Part shown: one piece after another, positions 1-8,250 of the stretch | How the letters are laid out: each line of letters begins with the position of its first letter | Numbering within the stretch: the stretch's first letter is position 1 | Assembly: GCA_947488485.1 (NCBI GenBank) | Contig: CANKZO010000019.1 | Coordinates: 1-23,560 of the forward strand | From: Opitutia bacterium | GTDB lineage: Bacteria; Verrucomicrobiota; Verrucomicrobiae; Opitutales; UBA953 | Length of the DNA: 23,560 nt | Reading direction: 5' to 3' | Notes under the pieces: generated by a model | Told to the model about the DNA's origin: nothing | What the model saw: the letters and a program-made list of their open reading frames with translations, nothing else | Databases searched by the model: none | Position numbers and translations under genes: made by a program

Positions 1-172
1 TGATCGCCTCCGTCGCCGCGATGATCTCCGCCCGGGCCTTCGGCAGCACCTGCGTCAACCGCTTCAGCTGCTCCGAAGCCAATCCCGCGTCCGCATACAC
101 CCCTCCCCGCCCGGACCGGACCTGCATGGCCCGCCCGACCCCCGAGAAGTATTGTGAGATGCTTTTGAACAT
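1..172 (-). CDS. Partial protein of unknown function (N-terminal 57 residues only)
   Basis: An uninterrupted minus-strand frame begins at the ATG at 170-172 and runs off the left edge. It starts MFKSISQYFSGVGRAMQVR and continues with an Ala/Leu-rich, probably helical segment. A purine-rich GGGAGG lies directly upstream but only two bases from the ATG, closer than a normal ribosome binding site. It is on the same strand as the operon to its right, 84 bp after the end of the 286-aa gene, so it may be the next cistron. No signal peptide or membrane segment is visible in this part and I do not recognise a family. The frame has the high GC third positions seen in its neighbours, which supports real coding. 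Confidence 0.6.
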   Translation of the reverse strand, partial: MFKSISQYFSGVGRAMQVRSGRGGVYADAGLASEQLKRLTQVLPKARAEIIAATEAI

Positions 173-256
173 ACCCTCCCATTACTCTGCCCGCCAAAGG
201 TAATCTAGCCAGTGCGAAGCATCGATACCTGCGCCTCGATTAAGCTAACCTCGTCC

Positions 257-1117
257 CTAAGGAGAAACGTACTTCCTAGGGTTGTAACGGAAATCCTTGG
301 TTGAGTCGACGTCTGTGAATTCCGCGGATTCGCCCTTCTTGAAATAATGCTTAACTGACTCGCCGAGCCCACTCTCCTTGGTCGATCCGTTCGCGCCGAC
401 CGGCTCGAGATTTAGTGGATACTGTTCCGTCGTCTGCACTCCATTGGCATCATAGATTGACACCAGTAACTTGACTGGCCTGACAGAGGAGCTGGAGACA
501 ACCAAGACCTGATTAGAGTTTATTAACGACTCACGCCAGCGCACCACGATCGGCATGGTCTTTTTTATTTCGTCGAGACGCTTCTCGAGTTTCGTCACCT
601 GAGACTGGGCATCCCGTGTCTTGCTGATTTCCCCTTCGAGTCGCACTTCGGCAGATTTGGCCTTTTCCCGATCCAAACCGGCGGCTTCAGCGGCAGCCTT
701 TGCCACTTGTTCGGCTTTTAGTTGCGCAGACTTGGCCTCAAGTGAAATAACGTTAGCGGCATCCTCTGAAGCCTTGCTCGCCGCGATGCGTCGACTGGCG
801 TCATAAGCGGGCATAAGCTGCGAAGCAGAAATCAGAATCAAACCTATCAGTGCGACAAGAAAGGCCGCACCAAGAATAAGATAGTTGCGCCGGCGGAGAA
901 CCTTGAGTCTGACCCAGCCGGAAGGACCATAAAGTTCCGGAAAGGACTCGATGACCGACCAAGCGTCGTCTTTTTCGTAAAGCAGCCAACCTTGCCGCTG
1001 AAACTCGTCTTTATCCGTGACGCGTAGTTCCTTAACCCAGCCGGCAACCTGCTCAGCTGTCCCTTGAATCAGCACCTCACCGGATCGACTTTTTATTAAG
1101 TAAGTAGGAGCATCCAT
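257..1117 (-). CDS. GYF-like domain / membrane / coiled-coil protein with C-terminal beta domain (286 aa)
   Basis: Probable single-pass inner-membrane protein. Residues about 5-62 resemble GYF_2/DUF4339-type domains (YLIKSRSGEVLIQG at the start, a GW near residue 43, then W and P near the end), which usually bind peptides or act as a cytoplasmic sensor. RLKVLRRR precedes a hydrophobic helix at about 79-100, so the N terminus should be cytoplasmic and the rest periplasmic. Residues about 107-188 are Ala/Lys/Glu-rich and predicted coiled coil. The last 95 residues look beta-rich (VVRWRESLINSNQVLVVSSS onward). It is a paralogue of the gene just upstream in the operon, matching in the N-terminal domain, membrane helix position and coiled coil, but only this copy has the C-terminal beta domain. 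Sixteen bases separate the two genes. The function is unknown, and the GYF-like assignment rests on layout. Confidence 0.75.
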   Translation of the reverse strand: MDAPTYLIKSRSGEVLIQGTAEQVAGWVKELRVTDKDEFQRQGWLLYEKDDAWSVIESFPELYGPSGWVRLKVLRRRNYLILGAAFLVALIGLILISASQLMPAYDASRRIAASKASEDAANVISLEAKSAQLKAEQVAKAAAEAAGLDREKAKSAEVRLEGEISKTRDAQSQVTKLEKRLDEIKKTMPIVVRWRESLINSNQVLVVSSSSVRPVKLLVSIYDANGVQTTEQYPLNLEPVGANGSTKESGLGESVKHYFKKGESAEFTDVDSTKDFRYNPRKYVSP

Positions 1118-1133
1118 CGGCCGCGATTAAGCA

Positions 1134-1985
1134 TCAGTCTCCGGATTCGCTCGCGGAGTTTCCGAAAATCTTCTGAACAATGGACTTATCACGCTCGGCC
1201 TTAAGCTGTTCACTTTTACGGACATATAGGGACATGAATGCATCGTTCTGTTTCTGTAGCTCATCCAGTTTGTCTCGCATCGGCTTTTGCCTCGCCTCGA
1301 GCTCGGCGAGTTTGGTCTTCGAGGAAGATCGCTCGTCTTCGATGAGCTTGGCCAACGAAGCATTTTTACGATTCGCAGCAGCTAGATCAGCGGACACCCT
1401 GCCGGCGACATCATCCAGTTTGCTCTTAGCGTCGACCAGCTCACCCCGGGTCTGCGCCAAGGCCTGGTTGAGCTTGGCCTTTGAAGCTTCCAGCTCAGCC
1501 ATCAGGCGAGTTACTTCCTGCTTATATGAGGCTTCATATTGGAGGCGGGCCTTATCAGCGTCTTCGCGACCTTGCTTAAGCTTATCGAAAGCAGTCTTTT
1601 CGAGCTCCTTGGCGCTACGCGCCTCGGCCTTGGCTTCGTCGACACGATTGGACTCCGTATAACGGGGAATGAGCTGGTCGTAACAAATCAGCGCAAAACC
1701 GATGGCGACGAAGATGATACCCGCCACCATGGAGAGGTAGGCCCGATTCCTAGCGCGGCGCAGGGCCCTTCGACCCTGACGATCTGTCTGGTTGAATTCC
1801 GGGAAATCCTTCACGCGGGCCCAGAGCTCATCGCGCTCCAACACATGGAAACCTAGCCGACGCAGGTCGTCGTCCGAAGTGATGCGATTCTCCTTCAGCC
1901 ACGCTTCGATCGTAGCGAAATCACCCTCCTTCTCGATACGTCCTCCGCGGGACTTGATACAGTATACTGGCTTTGGTTCGTTCAT
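1134..1985 (-). CDS. GYF-like domain / membrane / coiled-coil protein (283 aa), paralogue of the next gene
   Basis: Single-pass membrane protein. The N-terminal domain (about 7-64, beginning VYCIKSRGGRIEKEG and ending FPEF) aligns along its length with that of the 286-aa protein at 257-1117. Arg-rich RRALRRARNR at 71-80 precedes the membrane helix at about 83-102, so the N terminus should be cytoplasmic. Residues about 113-270 form a long charged coiled coil with no further globular domain. The start ATG overlaps the stop of the 696-aa gene as ATGA (1982-1985), which implies translational coupling. The coiled coil could pair with that of its paralogue to give a heterodimer (inference). Its function is not known. 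GYF_2-like is my best reading, but another small cytoplasmic domain is possible. Confidence 0.75.
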   Translation of the reverse strand: MNEPKPVYCIKSRGGRIEKEGDFATIEAWLKENRITSDDDLRRLGFHVLERDELWARVKDFPEFNQTDRQGRRALRRARNRAYLSMVAGIIFVAIGFALICYDQLIPRYTESNRVDEAKAEARSAKELEKTAFDKLKQGREDADKARLQYEASYKQEVTRLMAELEASKAKLNQALAQTRGELVDAKSKLDDVAGRVSADLAAANRKNASLAKLIEDERSSSKTKLAELEARQKPMRDKLDELQKQNDAFMSLYVRKSEQLKAERDKSIVQKIFGNSASESGD

Positions 1986-4072
1986 GCGGTTTTTTTGTCA
2001 AATTTTTCGGCCGCCTCGTCCTTGGGCTTCTTCGGCAAGGCGGGCACAGGCTGATCGGAGCCCGGCACCTTGACCGGCGGCGCAATCCGGGTCTTCGGCT
2101 TGATGATCTTAACCTGATCAGCGTCGACATCCAGATCCTGGGTCACCTCGCCACGAAGGTCGGAGGAGGTGGAGCCATACTCGATGCGCAGAGAATGCCG
2201 GCCAATCGGCAACCTCAGCCTGAAGGCACCGTTGGGCGGCACCTTCACTTCTTTACCATCGACCTCGAGGTGCTCCAATTGGACGCCTTTGGGTAGATTC
2301 AGCGAGAAATCGATATCCTGAGATTTGCCGTCCGGGAGCGAATTCACGGCGTCAATGTCGACCTGCGGTACCGGCAAGATCTGCGCACGCGGCGTCGGCG
2401 CGGGCGAACGCGGTGCCGGCTGGGGACGGCCTGGTACCAACGGGATCAATTTACCGTCGGGAGTCATCTGGCCGTTCCGCTCCTTCGGTTCCTTCGGCGG
2501 GTTAGCTTCGCTTTCGGACTTAGGCACCGAAGAATTCGGCTCACCAGGCGTCATCTTGCCAGGCGGAACTTGACCATTACCGGTTTCGGATTCCGACTTG
2601 GGATCCAAAGGCTTGGGTTCACGAGGCATCGACTTGCCGTCGGGAGTCATCTTGCCATCTGGCACCACCAGGATGGTTCCCTTCTCGGCTTCGCCATCCG
2701 GCTTGGGCCCCATGGCTTTTTCATCGCCAGGAGTCATCTTTCCGTTGGGCCCTCCCGTGCCGGGTACCTTACCCACCTCGCTATCAGGCTTAGTCGGGAA
2801 AGGATTGGGCTCACCGGGCATCAACTTGCGGTCGGGCGTCATCTTGCCGTCCGGCGACATCTGGCCAGGAACTGGTGTGGGCTCACTTTCAGACTTAGGC
2901 ACTATAATCATCGCGTCACCCGGCTTGTTCCTATCGCCCGGAAGTATCTTCCGGTTTGGATCCATGGCGTCACGGCCCTTCGCGACATCAGACTCTGACT
3001 TGGGGATCAAAGGCACCGGAATCGCGGGGGGAATCTTGCCAGGCGGAATTTCTGCGCCAGGAGGAATCGTCAAAGGCGGCAGGCCTGGAATCGGCGGGAG
3101 CGGAGGAGTGATGACGACCGGAGGCTTCGGCTTCTCCGCAACCGAGATGGCGATCGTCTTGGCGTCCGTCTTGTAAAGAAGCCCCCAGAGGGTCGATTGG
3201 GTCGCCTCAAGGGTGACGTCGTACAGGCCGGGCATCTGCCACACCGGCTTGGGTTCGAACTCCGTCGAGGTTTCGGGCTGACCCTCCGCGAAGCTCCACC
3301 GATAGTCCTGCACTCCCCAGTCCCAATCTTGGTCGATGCGCGTGAGGTTCCTGGTCGCGGCCGGCTGCTCGGCTTCGGCGGTGACCTCAAAATCAACGAT
3401 CGGCCGGGGCAGGAAGCACCAGAACAGGAACAACAGCGCGGCCAGCGCGAGTATGCTGAACAGGAAAATCTTCAACCAGCGCAGGAAGTCGCCGCTCGCC
3501 TCTTCGCCATCGGTTTCGGCCCTGGCCGTGCCTTCGGAGATCGCTTGCTCAGGCGAGACGCTGATAAAATCGGCCCCTCCGACCGGCTCGAGGCCCCAGA
3601 GGATGAAGAGACGGGACTTGGAGTACCAATGCGGACGATAGATGCGGTAGGCCGCGGGATAACGCTCCACCGAAGGCGGACCGAACTTGCAGATGAAGTT
3701 ACGGACGTCTTCGGGGATGTCTGACCGGTCAGAGAGACGCTTGAAGTTGGTCCACGTCTCCAGGAAACGTTGCCACTCGCCACGGGGAATACTTTCGCCC
3801 GGACGAAGGGCGCGCGTCCGACAGAGCACCTCCACCTTATCGACGTACTTGGTGAAGATGACCTGATTGCCATTGTCAGAGAATTCCGCCTGCGGAAAAA
3901 ACTCTCCGAAAGCCCCTTCCACGCGCAGAATGTGCTGGTAGGTCGGCTGCCAATAGAGGTGCTGGTCACCCGATTCGACGCGCAAGGCCCGGAAGTTCGC
4001 GACCCCGGGCGGGTTCACGAACAGCATGCCGCCCTTGGAGGACGGCTGGAACTTGGGCGGAATGAAGGCCAT
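1982..4072 (-). CDS. Single-pass membrane protein with PKD-like domain, Pro-rich repeat spacer and C-terminal beta domain (696 aa)
   Basis: Residues 1-195 form a cytoplasmic globular domain of unknown family. A hydrophobic helix lies at about 199-221 (WLKIFLFSILALAALLFLFW). Residues about 226-312 look like a PKD-type beta sandwich (VDFEVTA at the start, a W-S-F strand, then PGLYDVTLEAT). Residues 313-565 are a low-complexity spacer rich in Pro, Gly, Lys and Ser with degenerate repeats built around MTPDGK, EPxP and PKSESE. Residues about 575-655 look like a small beta domain (HLEVDGKEVKVPPNGAFRLR), followed by a basic Pro-rich tail. The layout suits a protein that anchors a cytoplasmic complex and carries a beta module away from the membrane on an extended arm. 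The PKD-like domain favours a periplasmic location for the second half. It lies 3 bp after the 434-aa gene and overlaps the next by 4 bp. No enzyme motif is seen. Confidence 0.78.
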   Translation of the reverse strand: MAFIPPKFQPSSKGGMLFVNPPGVANFRALRVESGDQHLYWQPTYQHILRVEGAFGEFFPQAEFSDNGNQVIFTKYVDKVEVLCRTRALRPGESIPRGEWQRFLETWTNFKRLSDRSDIPEDVRNFICKFGPPSVERYPAAYRIYRPHWYSKSRLFILWGLEPVGGADFISVSPEQAISEGTARAETDGEEASGDFLRWLKIFLFSILALAALLFLFWCFLPRPIVDFEVTAEAEQPAATRNLTRIDQDWDWGVQDYRWSFAEGQPETSTEFEPKPVWQMPGLYDVTLEATQSTLWGLLYKTDAKTIAISVAEKPKPPVVITPPLPPIPGLPPLTIPPGAEIPPGKIPPAIPVPLIPKSESDVAKGRDAMDPNRKILPGDRNKPGDAMIIVPKSESEPTPVPGQMSPDGKMTPDRKLMPGEPNPFPTKPDSEVGKVPGTGGPNGKMTPGDEKAMGPKPDGEAEKGTILVVPDGKMTPDGKSMPREPKPLDPKSESETGNGQVPPGKMTPGEPNSSVPKSESEANPPKEPKERNGQMTPDGKLIPLVPGRPQPAPRSPAPTPRAQILPVPQVDIDAVNSLPDGKSQDIDFSLNLPKGVQLEHLEVDGKEVKVPPNGAFRLRLPIGRHSLRIEYGSTSSDLRGEVTQDLDVDADQVKIIKPKTRIAPPVKVPGSDQPVPALPKKPKDEAAEKFDKKTA
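2425..3010 (-). repeat. Degenerate coding repeats in the Pro-rich spacer of the 696-aa protein
   Basis: This stretch encodes about residues 355-550 of the 696-aa protein. The elements MTPD or MTPG recur near residues 411, 446, 475, 507 and 536, with a variant MSPD at 406. PKSES recurs near 357, 392, 491 and 517, with weaker copies KPDSE near 428 and KPDGE near 457. The DNA shows matching recurring strings, such as gtcgggagtcatct and its variants on the plus strand. Unit spacing is irregular, about 30-35 residues, so copy number may vary by slippage or recombination. The repeats do not interrupt the frame. Confidence 0.8.
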
Positions 4073-4075
4073 CGT

Positions 4076-5380
4076 TTAGGCGACTTCGGCGAGGCTGAAG
4101 CTGGCTCCAGACGGGTTACGCACCTGCCAGCAGAGGACCTCGCGGATCGCCGTCGACGAAGTGGCGCAGGTCATGCGAGTCTTGTCGATCGGTTCGCCTA
4201 AGCCGGGCACCAAGAGATTGAATCGGCTATCCGCGTTCTCATTGAGGCTCTTGGCCCAATGCGAAAGCTTTTCGTGACGCTCTTTCTCGGAGAGTGACTG
4301 GTGCTTCCAATAGCCGACCAAGGCGACGCCCAGACGACGGACGATCTGGAGCTGGAAATCCTTGGCCGCTGGATCGGCCTGCGCGGAGGCGAACGTGGTC
4401 AGGGTGGACCATGCCGCGATTGCGGCGACATCACCGGACAAGGAGGCCTGATACATGGCCTGCATCTGGGAGCCGAGCTCCGTGGCCTTAAGCTTCGCCG
4501 GCGCCAGTACTTCGTATCCCTTGTTGGCGTCGGCTCGCAGCTGCGCCGCGGCGGAACGTTCGTTTGCGGCCTCGGCCTGGGAATCAGCTATCAACTGAAC
4601 CTTGGCCTCCAGCTCACCTTCGAGTCGTGCAATCGTTGCCTGGGCGGCAGTGACTTTTGCTTCGGCCTCGCCCTTCTCCCTAGCGGCCTGCTCTGCCTGC
4701 CCCTTAGAAAGCAAAGACTCCTCGGAGAACCTATCTCTCTCTTCGGCAGCCTGCCTGACCGTTGACTGTGCCGCGAAGATTTCTCCTTCGAGTGTTTCGA
4801 TCCTTTTCCTAGCCTTTCCTAGATCTGAATTCGTCAATGCCGTGACAGCCGCATCTGCGACCTTGGGGGCGAGAGAGCCACCAAGGCCGTTAATGCTCGC
4901 GATGGTATTAGCCTGCGCCGTAGCCAAGCTTTGCAGACGAACGCTCAGGGCAGCGATAGACTGGTTGAGCTGCTGAAAATCAAAAGTTCCGCTGACCGGA
5001 GACGTCGGTACGGGATTATAAACAGGAGCGATTGTAAGCGGCTTCTTTCGAAAGAAGATAAAGTAAATTAACCATAAAATAATTAGTGTCAGGAAAACCA
5101 AGCAAATCACCAGGAATTCAGGCGACTTAAAGAAATCATCCCCCGGCCCGGCCTTCTCTGTCGTGTCGAGAGGCTTGACGCCATATCCGACCTCGATGAG
5201 ACGACCGTCGGCGTTCGGCTTGGCCGTACCAGGTTTACCTGTTGCCGGGGCTGCCCCCTGCTCAGCGGCGGGATGACTGGCCGGCACATGCTTAACTGAC
5301 TCCTTCGGTGGCTTTGTTTCTGCGCAGGCGAGCGTCGCTCCGACGAGGAGTAACGTCAGGTATTTCAACGAGTTATTCAT
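4076..5380 (-). CDS. Membrane-anchored coiled-coil protein, possible GrpE-like C terminus; positional counterpart of SrfA (434 aa)
   Basis: An N-terminal signal-like segment (MNNSLKYLTLLLVGATLACA) could be cleaved after ACA or, less likely, serve as a poor lipobox around Cys19. A Pro/Ala-rich extracytoplasmic stretch (21-85) leads to a strong membrane helix at about 89-110, followed by FFRKK, so the rest should be cytoplasmic. Residues about 190-290 are a coiled coil and about 295-380 a helical domain. The last 40 residues (GEPIDKTRM, then REVLCWQVRNPSG and SLAEVA) resemble the beta domain of GrpE in the order of conserved positions. That match is weak and is inference. The gene abuts the SrfB-like gene with no intergenic base and is 3 bp from the 696-aa gene. 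The SrfA comparison is by neighbourhood only. It may be the membrane partner of the SrfB-like ATPase. Confidence 0.72.
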   Translation of the reverse strand: MNNSLKYLTLLLVGATLACAETKPPKESVKHVPASHPAAEQGAAPATGKPGTAKPNADGRLIEVGYGVKPLDTTEKAGPGDDFFKSPEFLVICLVFLTLIILWLIYFIFFRKKPLTIAPVYNPVPTSPVSGTFDFQQLNQSIAALSVRLQSLATAQANTIASINGLGGSLAPKVADAAVTALTNSDLGKARKRIETLEGEIFAAQSTVRQAAEERDRFSEESLLSKGQAEQAAREKGEAEAKVTAAQATIARLEGELEAKVQLIADSQAEAANERSAAAQLRADANKGYEVLAPAKLKATELGSQMQAMYQASLSGDVAAIAAWSTLTTFASAQADPAAKDFQLQIVRRLGVALVGYWKHQSLSEKERHEKLSHWAKSLNENADSRFNLLVPGLGEPIDKTRMTCATSSTAIREVLCWQVRNPSGASFSLAEVA

Positions 5381-8245
5381 TTACTTGTTAGAATGGGTGG
5401 ATTTGAAGATTTCGAGCATGCCAGTGTCCTGCCAGTGCAATGAATGCTCGCCGACTGGGTAGAGTTTCAGGATCACCTGGCCCATGAGGTCAGCGTCGGT
5501 ATTGGCGTCATGGACGCTGACGAGTTCGAGTCCGTCCGTGGTCTCCTGCGACACCTGACCGCTCGACGTCAGACGCTGGAAGACGGCCTTCACCGCCGTA
5601 ACCGAGTTTTCGGCTGAGTCCTTCCAATCGAGTCGGTAGACGGGCTCCGGGAAACAGGAATTGGCGTCGAACATCTTGCGCCCGATCCGCGCCCCGGTCT
5701 GGAGCGAGATTTCGGCGGAGATGTCGTCGCGATCCCGCATGACGCGGGTACCGAATCTCGGTCCCGCCTTGGGCATCTCACCCCAGATATTGCGGTTACC
5801 GGACTCGTTGTGCACGTTAATCTTCCAACCCTGGATGATGTTCAGGTTCATGGCACGCTCAAGGGCGGCACCGACGCAGGTGACGCTCTTGGCGTCGGCG
5901 ATGGCAGCATCCTCCCCTTCCTTGAAGGGATACCAAGTTCCGGCCTTGAATCCACGCGTAAAGAGGATGCGCTCAGCCGGCACCGGCACCATGCGCTGAA
6001 TCAGCGCGGAGATGGCCGGTTGCTCCGAGGGCTTGCCGCAGACCATGAGCATGTCGACATCGAAGGAAGCCGCATACTTCGCCAACGACCGGACGAACTT
6101 ACCGAAGATTTCCTCGATCTGACGGTCAAAATCCGCGACATCGATGAGCATCTGCTTGTCCAAGGACACGATACCAAGTCCCAGCTTCGTAGTGAGTTCT
6201 TCGAAAGCCTGCATTGATACGCCGGTCTCCAGGGGAGTGAAGGAGAACAGTCCCTCGGTCCACTTACCGGAGCAACGACGGGATAGCAGGAAGACCGCCA
6301 TCGGCAGCAGGCTGCCGGTCAGGACCGAGACGCGGGCGGAGGTTTCGTTCACATTCTTCTCCCCGACCAGGAAGTCTCCGAACTTAGCGAACTGTTCCGG
6401 CGTCTCCGCCAGCCGCGGCAGGATGATCTTCTCGATGATGGCCTTGACCAAGCGATCGCCGGCCACGGTGGAGGAATCCTTGAAGAGGACCTTGGCGTCG
6501 AGCTCGACGGAGACGCCTTCCTTCTTATCGTGATACTCGACGATGGAGACGTCGGAGGTGCCGCCTCCGATATCAAGGTTCATGACGCGGAGCTTCGGCA
6601 TCTCGCCAGCTGCGCCCCGGCCGTTGACGGCGATCCAGTTCTCGCCCATGGCCTGCCCGGATAGGCGGTCGATGGACGCGTAGATCAAGGGGAGCTGGCT
6701 AGCCACCGCCTCATCCATGCGCATCTGCAGTTCGATCTTCGGCTCGCCGGCCGGCACGTTGGTGGCCTCAAAGATGCGGATCGCTTCCATCCACTTCGCC
6801 CGATAATGCGCGATTTCCGTACTGGTCCAACCTGAGGGAAAAGTAGCGATAACGTTGCGGATGGCGCGCCGATGGAAGGCCCCCTGCTGCTGGGTCCAGT
6901 TCAGGTCGTTGATTTGACGGTTTGCTGTCTCCATGATAGCCAGCACCGACCAGGTGAGCGTGTTACGCCGCGGGTAACGGGGGCTGGCTGGAGCAGTCAC
7001 CGGGCGATTGACCACCGGCCAGCCACACGGAAGCTCCGGATTGTCGCCCCAGATCTGGCCGCTCTCGGGCTGGAAGCGGAGCATGAGACCGGACAACAGG
7101 CTCAGACGCCCGAGGCCGTTGACCGGCCCGAAGATCTGGTCGCCATAGTTGGGGACGCAGGACCAGGCCTGCGGGCTGAGTTCGTTGTCCCAGAAGTAAC
7201 GCTTGGCGGAACTCTGCTGGAGTAGCTCCCCGAGCTTCATGCGGCGGGCCGATTCGTCGCCCAACGGCGTCGAGCCGTGGATGAGTTCCTCCATGTCGTC
7301 GCCCAGGCAGACCGGCGAAAGTTTGACGAACATGTGCGGGATGCGTCGCTCGACCATGTCGAGCTTCTCCTCGACGGCGCCACCGCTCATCCGCGCGAAA
7401 AAACCAGGCTCCACGCGATGCTTCTTGTAGCGTTTCGCAAAGAGCGAGACGGCGTTGGTTGTCCCGGACTTACTGTCCGGATCGAAAGTCCGGAACTCGG
7501 GCGATTTCAGCACGAAGCGGGAACTGACGATGGCGTCCTCCACGCGGGTCTGCTTCGGCAGCAGGGAGTAGAATGAAGGCTTGAGCGAAAGCGGGCGGCA
7601 GCTCTGCGCAAAGTTTCCCGGTTTACCCTTGGCATGCTCGAGGACGAGCACCGCGGTGCGCGAGTTGCCGAAATCGATGATCAGGTCGACGTCGACCGGC
7701 GTCGACTTCAGCACATCGCTCCAGCGGAAGTTCAGGGTCATCTGACGACCTTCGATGACGACGGCCTTAGGGGTATCGCCCTGGACGGAGGTGTCATCCT
7801 TATCGTAATAAGGCTGTTGCGGGTCGCCGTGCTGCTTGAAATGAGCCTCCTCGTCGGGGCTGGGCAGGGTTTCATCGTAGGCCCATCCGCGGTCGATCGA
7901 GCCGAGATTCGTCTCCACGGCGATCCAGAGACCCTTGATGCTCTCGTTGCCGTGACGACACTCGCCGAAACGGTAACGCAGGTACTTCAGCGCCTGCGGC
8001 TGATTCACCTGGGTCCAGGAACTGCTGAGATAATTGATTACCTTCGGCGCCCAGGCGCAACGTTCAGGGTCGCCGAACTCGACGTGTGCGCCATCGGCTG
8101 AGGTCGCACAGGACGCGCGATTGGCGATGATCTTCTCGCGGATATCCGCATCGATGACGCTGAACGGATCAGGCCCGAGCGGGAAGAAGAACATCCGGAA
8201 GCCCGTATCGGGCACCAGCAGGATTTTTTCGTCAAAGGTCTTCAT
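5381..8245 (-). CDS. srfB-like: SrfB-like actin/Hsp70-fold ATPase (954 aa)
   Basis: Large cytoplasmic protein of the sugar kinase/Hsp70/actin superfamily. The phosphate-1 motif is at about 187-203 (VDLIIDFGNSRTAVLVLE), phosphate-2 at about 557-571 (LDIGGGTSDVSIVEY), and an adenosine-type motif at about 732-749 (MLMVCGKPSEQPAISALI). The late Cys/Gly-Ala segment VTCVGAALERA at 788-798 fits the same fold. The 185 residues before phosphate-1 and the roughly 350-residue insertion between the motifs are far larger than in Hsp70 and match the size of SrfB, the second protein of the Salmonella srfABC locus (Pfam SrfB), usually close to 1000 residues. It lies 5 bp after the SrfC-like gene, the usual SrfB/SrfC partnership. 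Its motifs predict ATP binding and probably hydrolysis. The substrate and partner are unknown. An independent Hsp70-like family is the alternative. Confidence 0.75.
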   Translation of the reverse strand: MKTFDEKILLVPDTGFRMFFFPLGPDPFSVIDADIREKIIANRASCATSADGAHVEFGDPERCAWAPKVINYLSSSWTQVNQPQALKYLRYRFGECRHGNESIKGLWIAVETNLGSIDRGWAYDETLPSPDEEAHFKQHGDPQQPYYDKDDTSVQGDTPKAVVIEGRQMTLNFRWSDVLKSTPVDVDLIIDFGNSRTAVLVLEHAKGKPGNFAQSCRPLSLKPSFYSLLPKQTRVEDAIVSSRFVLKSPEFRTFDPDSKSGTTNAVSLFAKRYKKHRVEPGFFARMSGGAVEEKLDMVERRIPHMFVKLSPVCLGDDMEELIHGSTPLGDESARRMKLGELLQQSSAKRYFWDNELSPQAWSCVPNYGDQIFGPVNGLGRLSLLSGLMLRFQPESGQIWGDNPELPCGWPVVNRPVTAPASPRYPRRNTLTWSVLAIMETANRQINDLNWTQQQGAFHRRAIRNVIATFPSGWTSTEIAHYRAKWMEAIRIFEATNVPAGEPKIELQMRMDEAVASQLPLIYASIDRLSGQAMGENWIAVNGRGAAGEMPKLRVMNLDIGGGTSDVSIVEYHDKKEGVSVELDAKVLFKDSSTVAGDRLVKAIIEKIILPRLAETPEQFAKFGDFLVGEKNVNETSARVSVLTGSLLPMAVFLLSRRCSGKWTEGLFSFTPLETGVSMQAFEELTTKLGLGIVSLDKQMLIDVADFDRQIEEIFGKFVRSLAKYAASFDVDMLMVCGKPSEQPAISALIQRMVPVPAERILFTRGFKAGTWYPFKEGEDAAIADAKSVTCVGAALERAMNLNIIQGWKINVHNESGNRNIWGEMPKAGPRFGTRVMRDRDDISAEISLQTGARIGRKMFDANSCFPEPVYRLDWKDSAENSVTAVKAVFQRLTSSGQVSQETTDGLELVSVHDANTDADLMGQVILKLYPVGEHSLHWQDTGMLEIFKSTHSNK

Positions 8246-8250
8246 GGAGA

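Noticed and set aside
173..256. Terminator after the 286-aa gene
   Set aside because: Only a short ATCGA...TCGAT inverted repeat is visible, with no T run on the minus strand.
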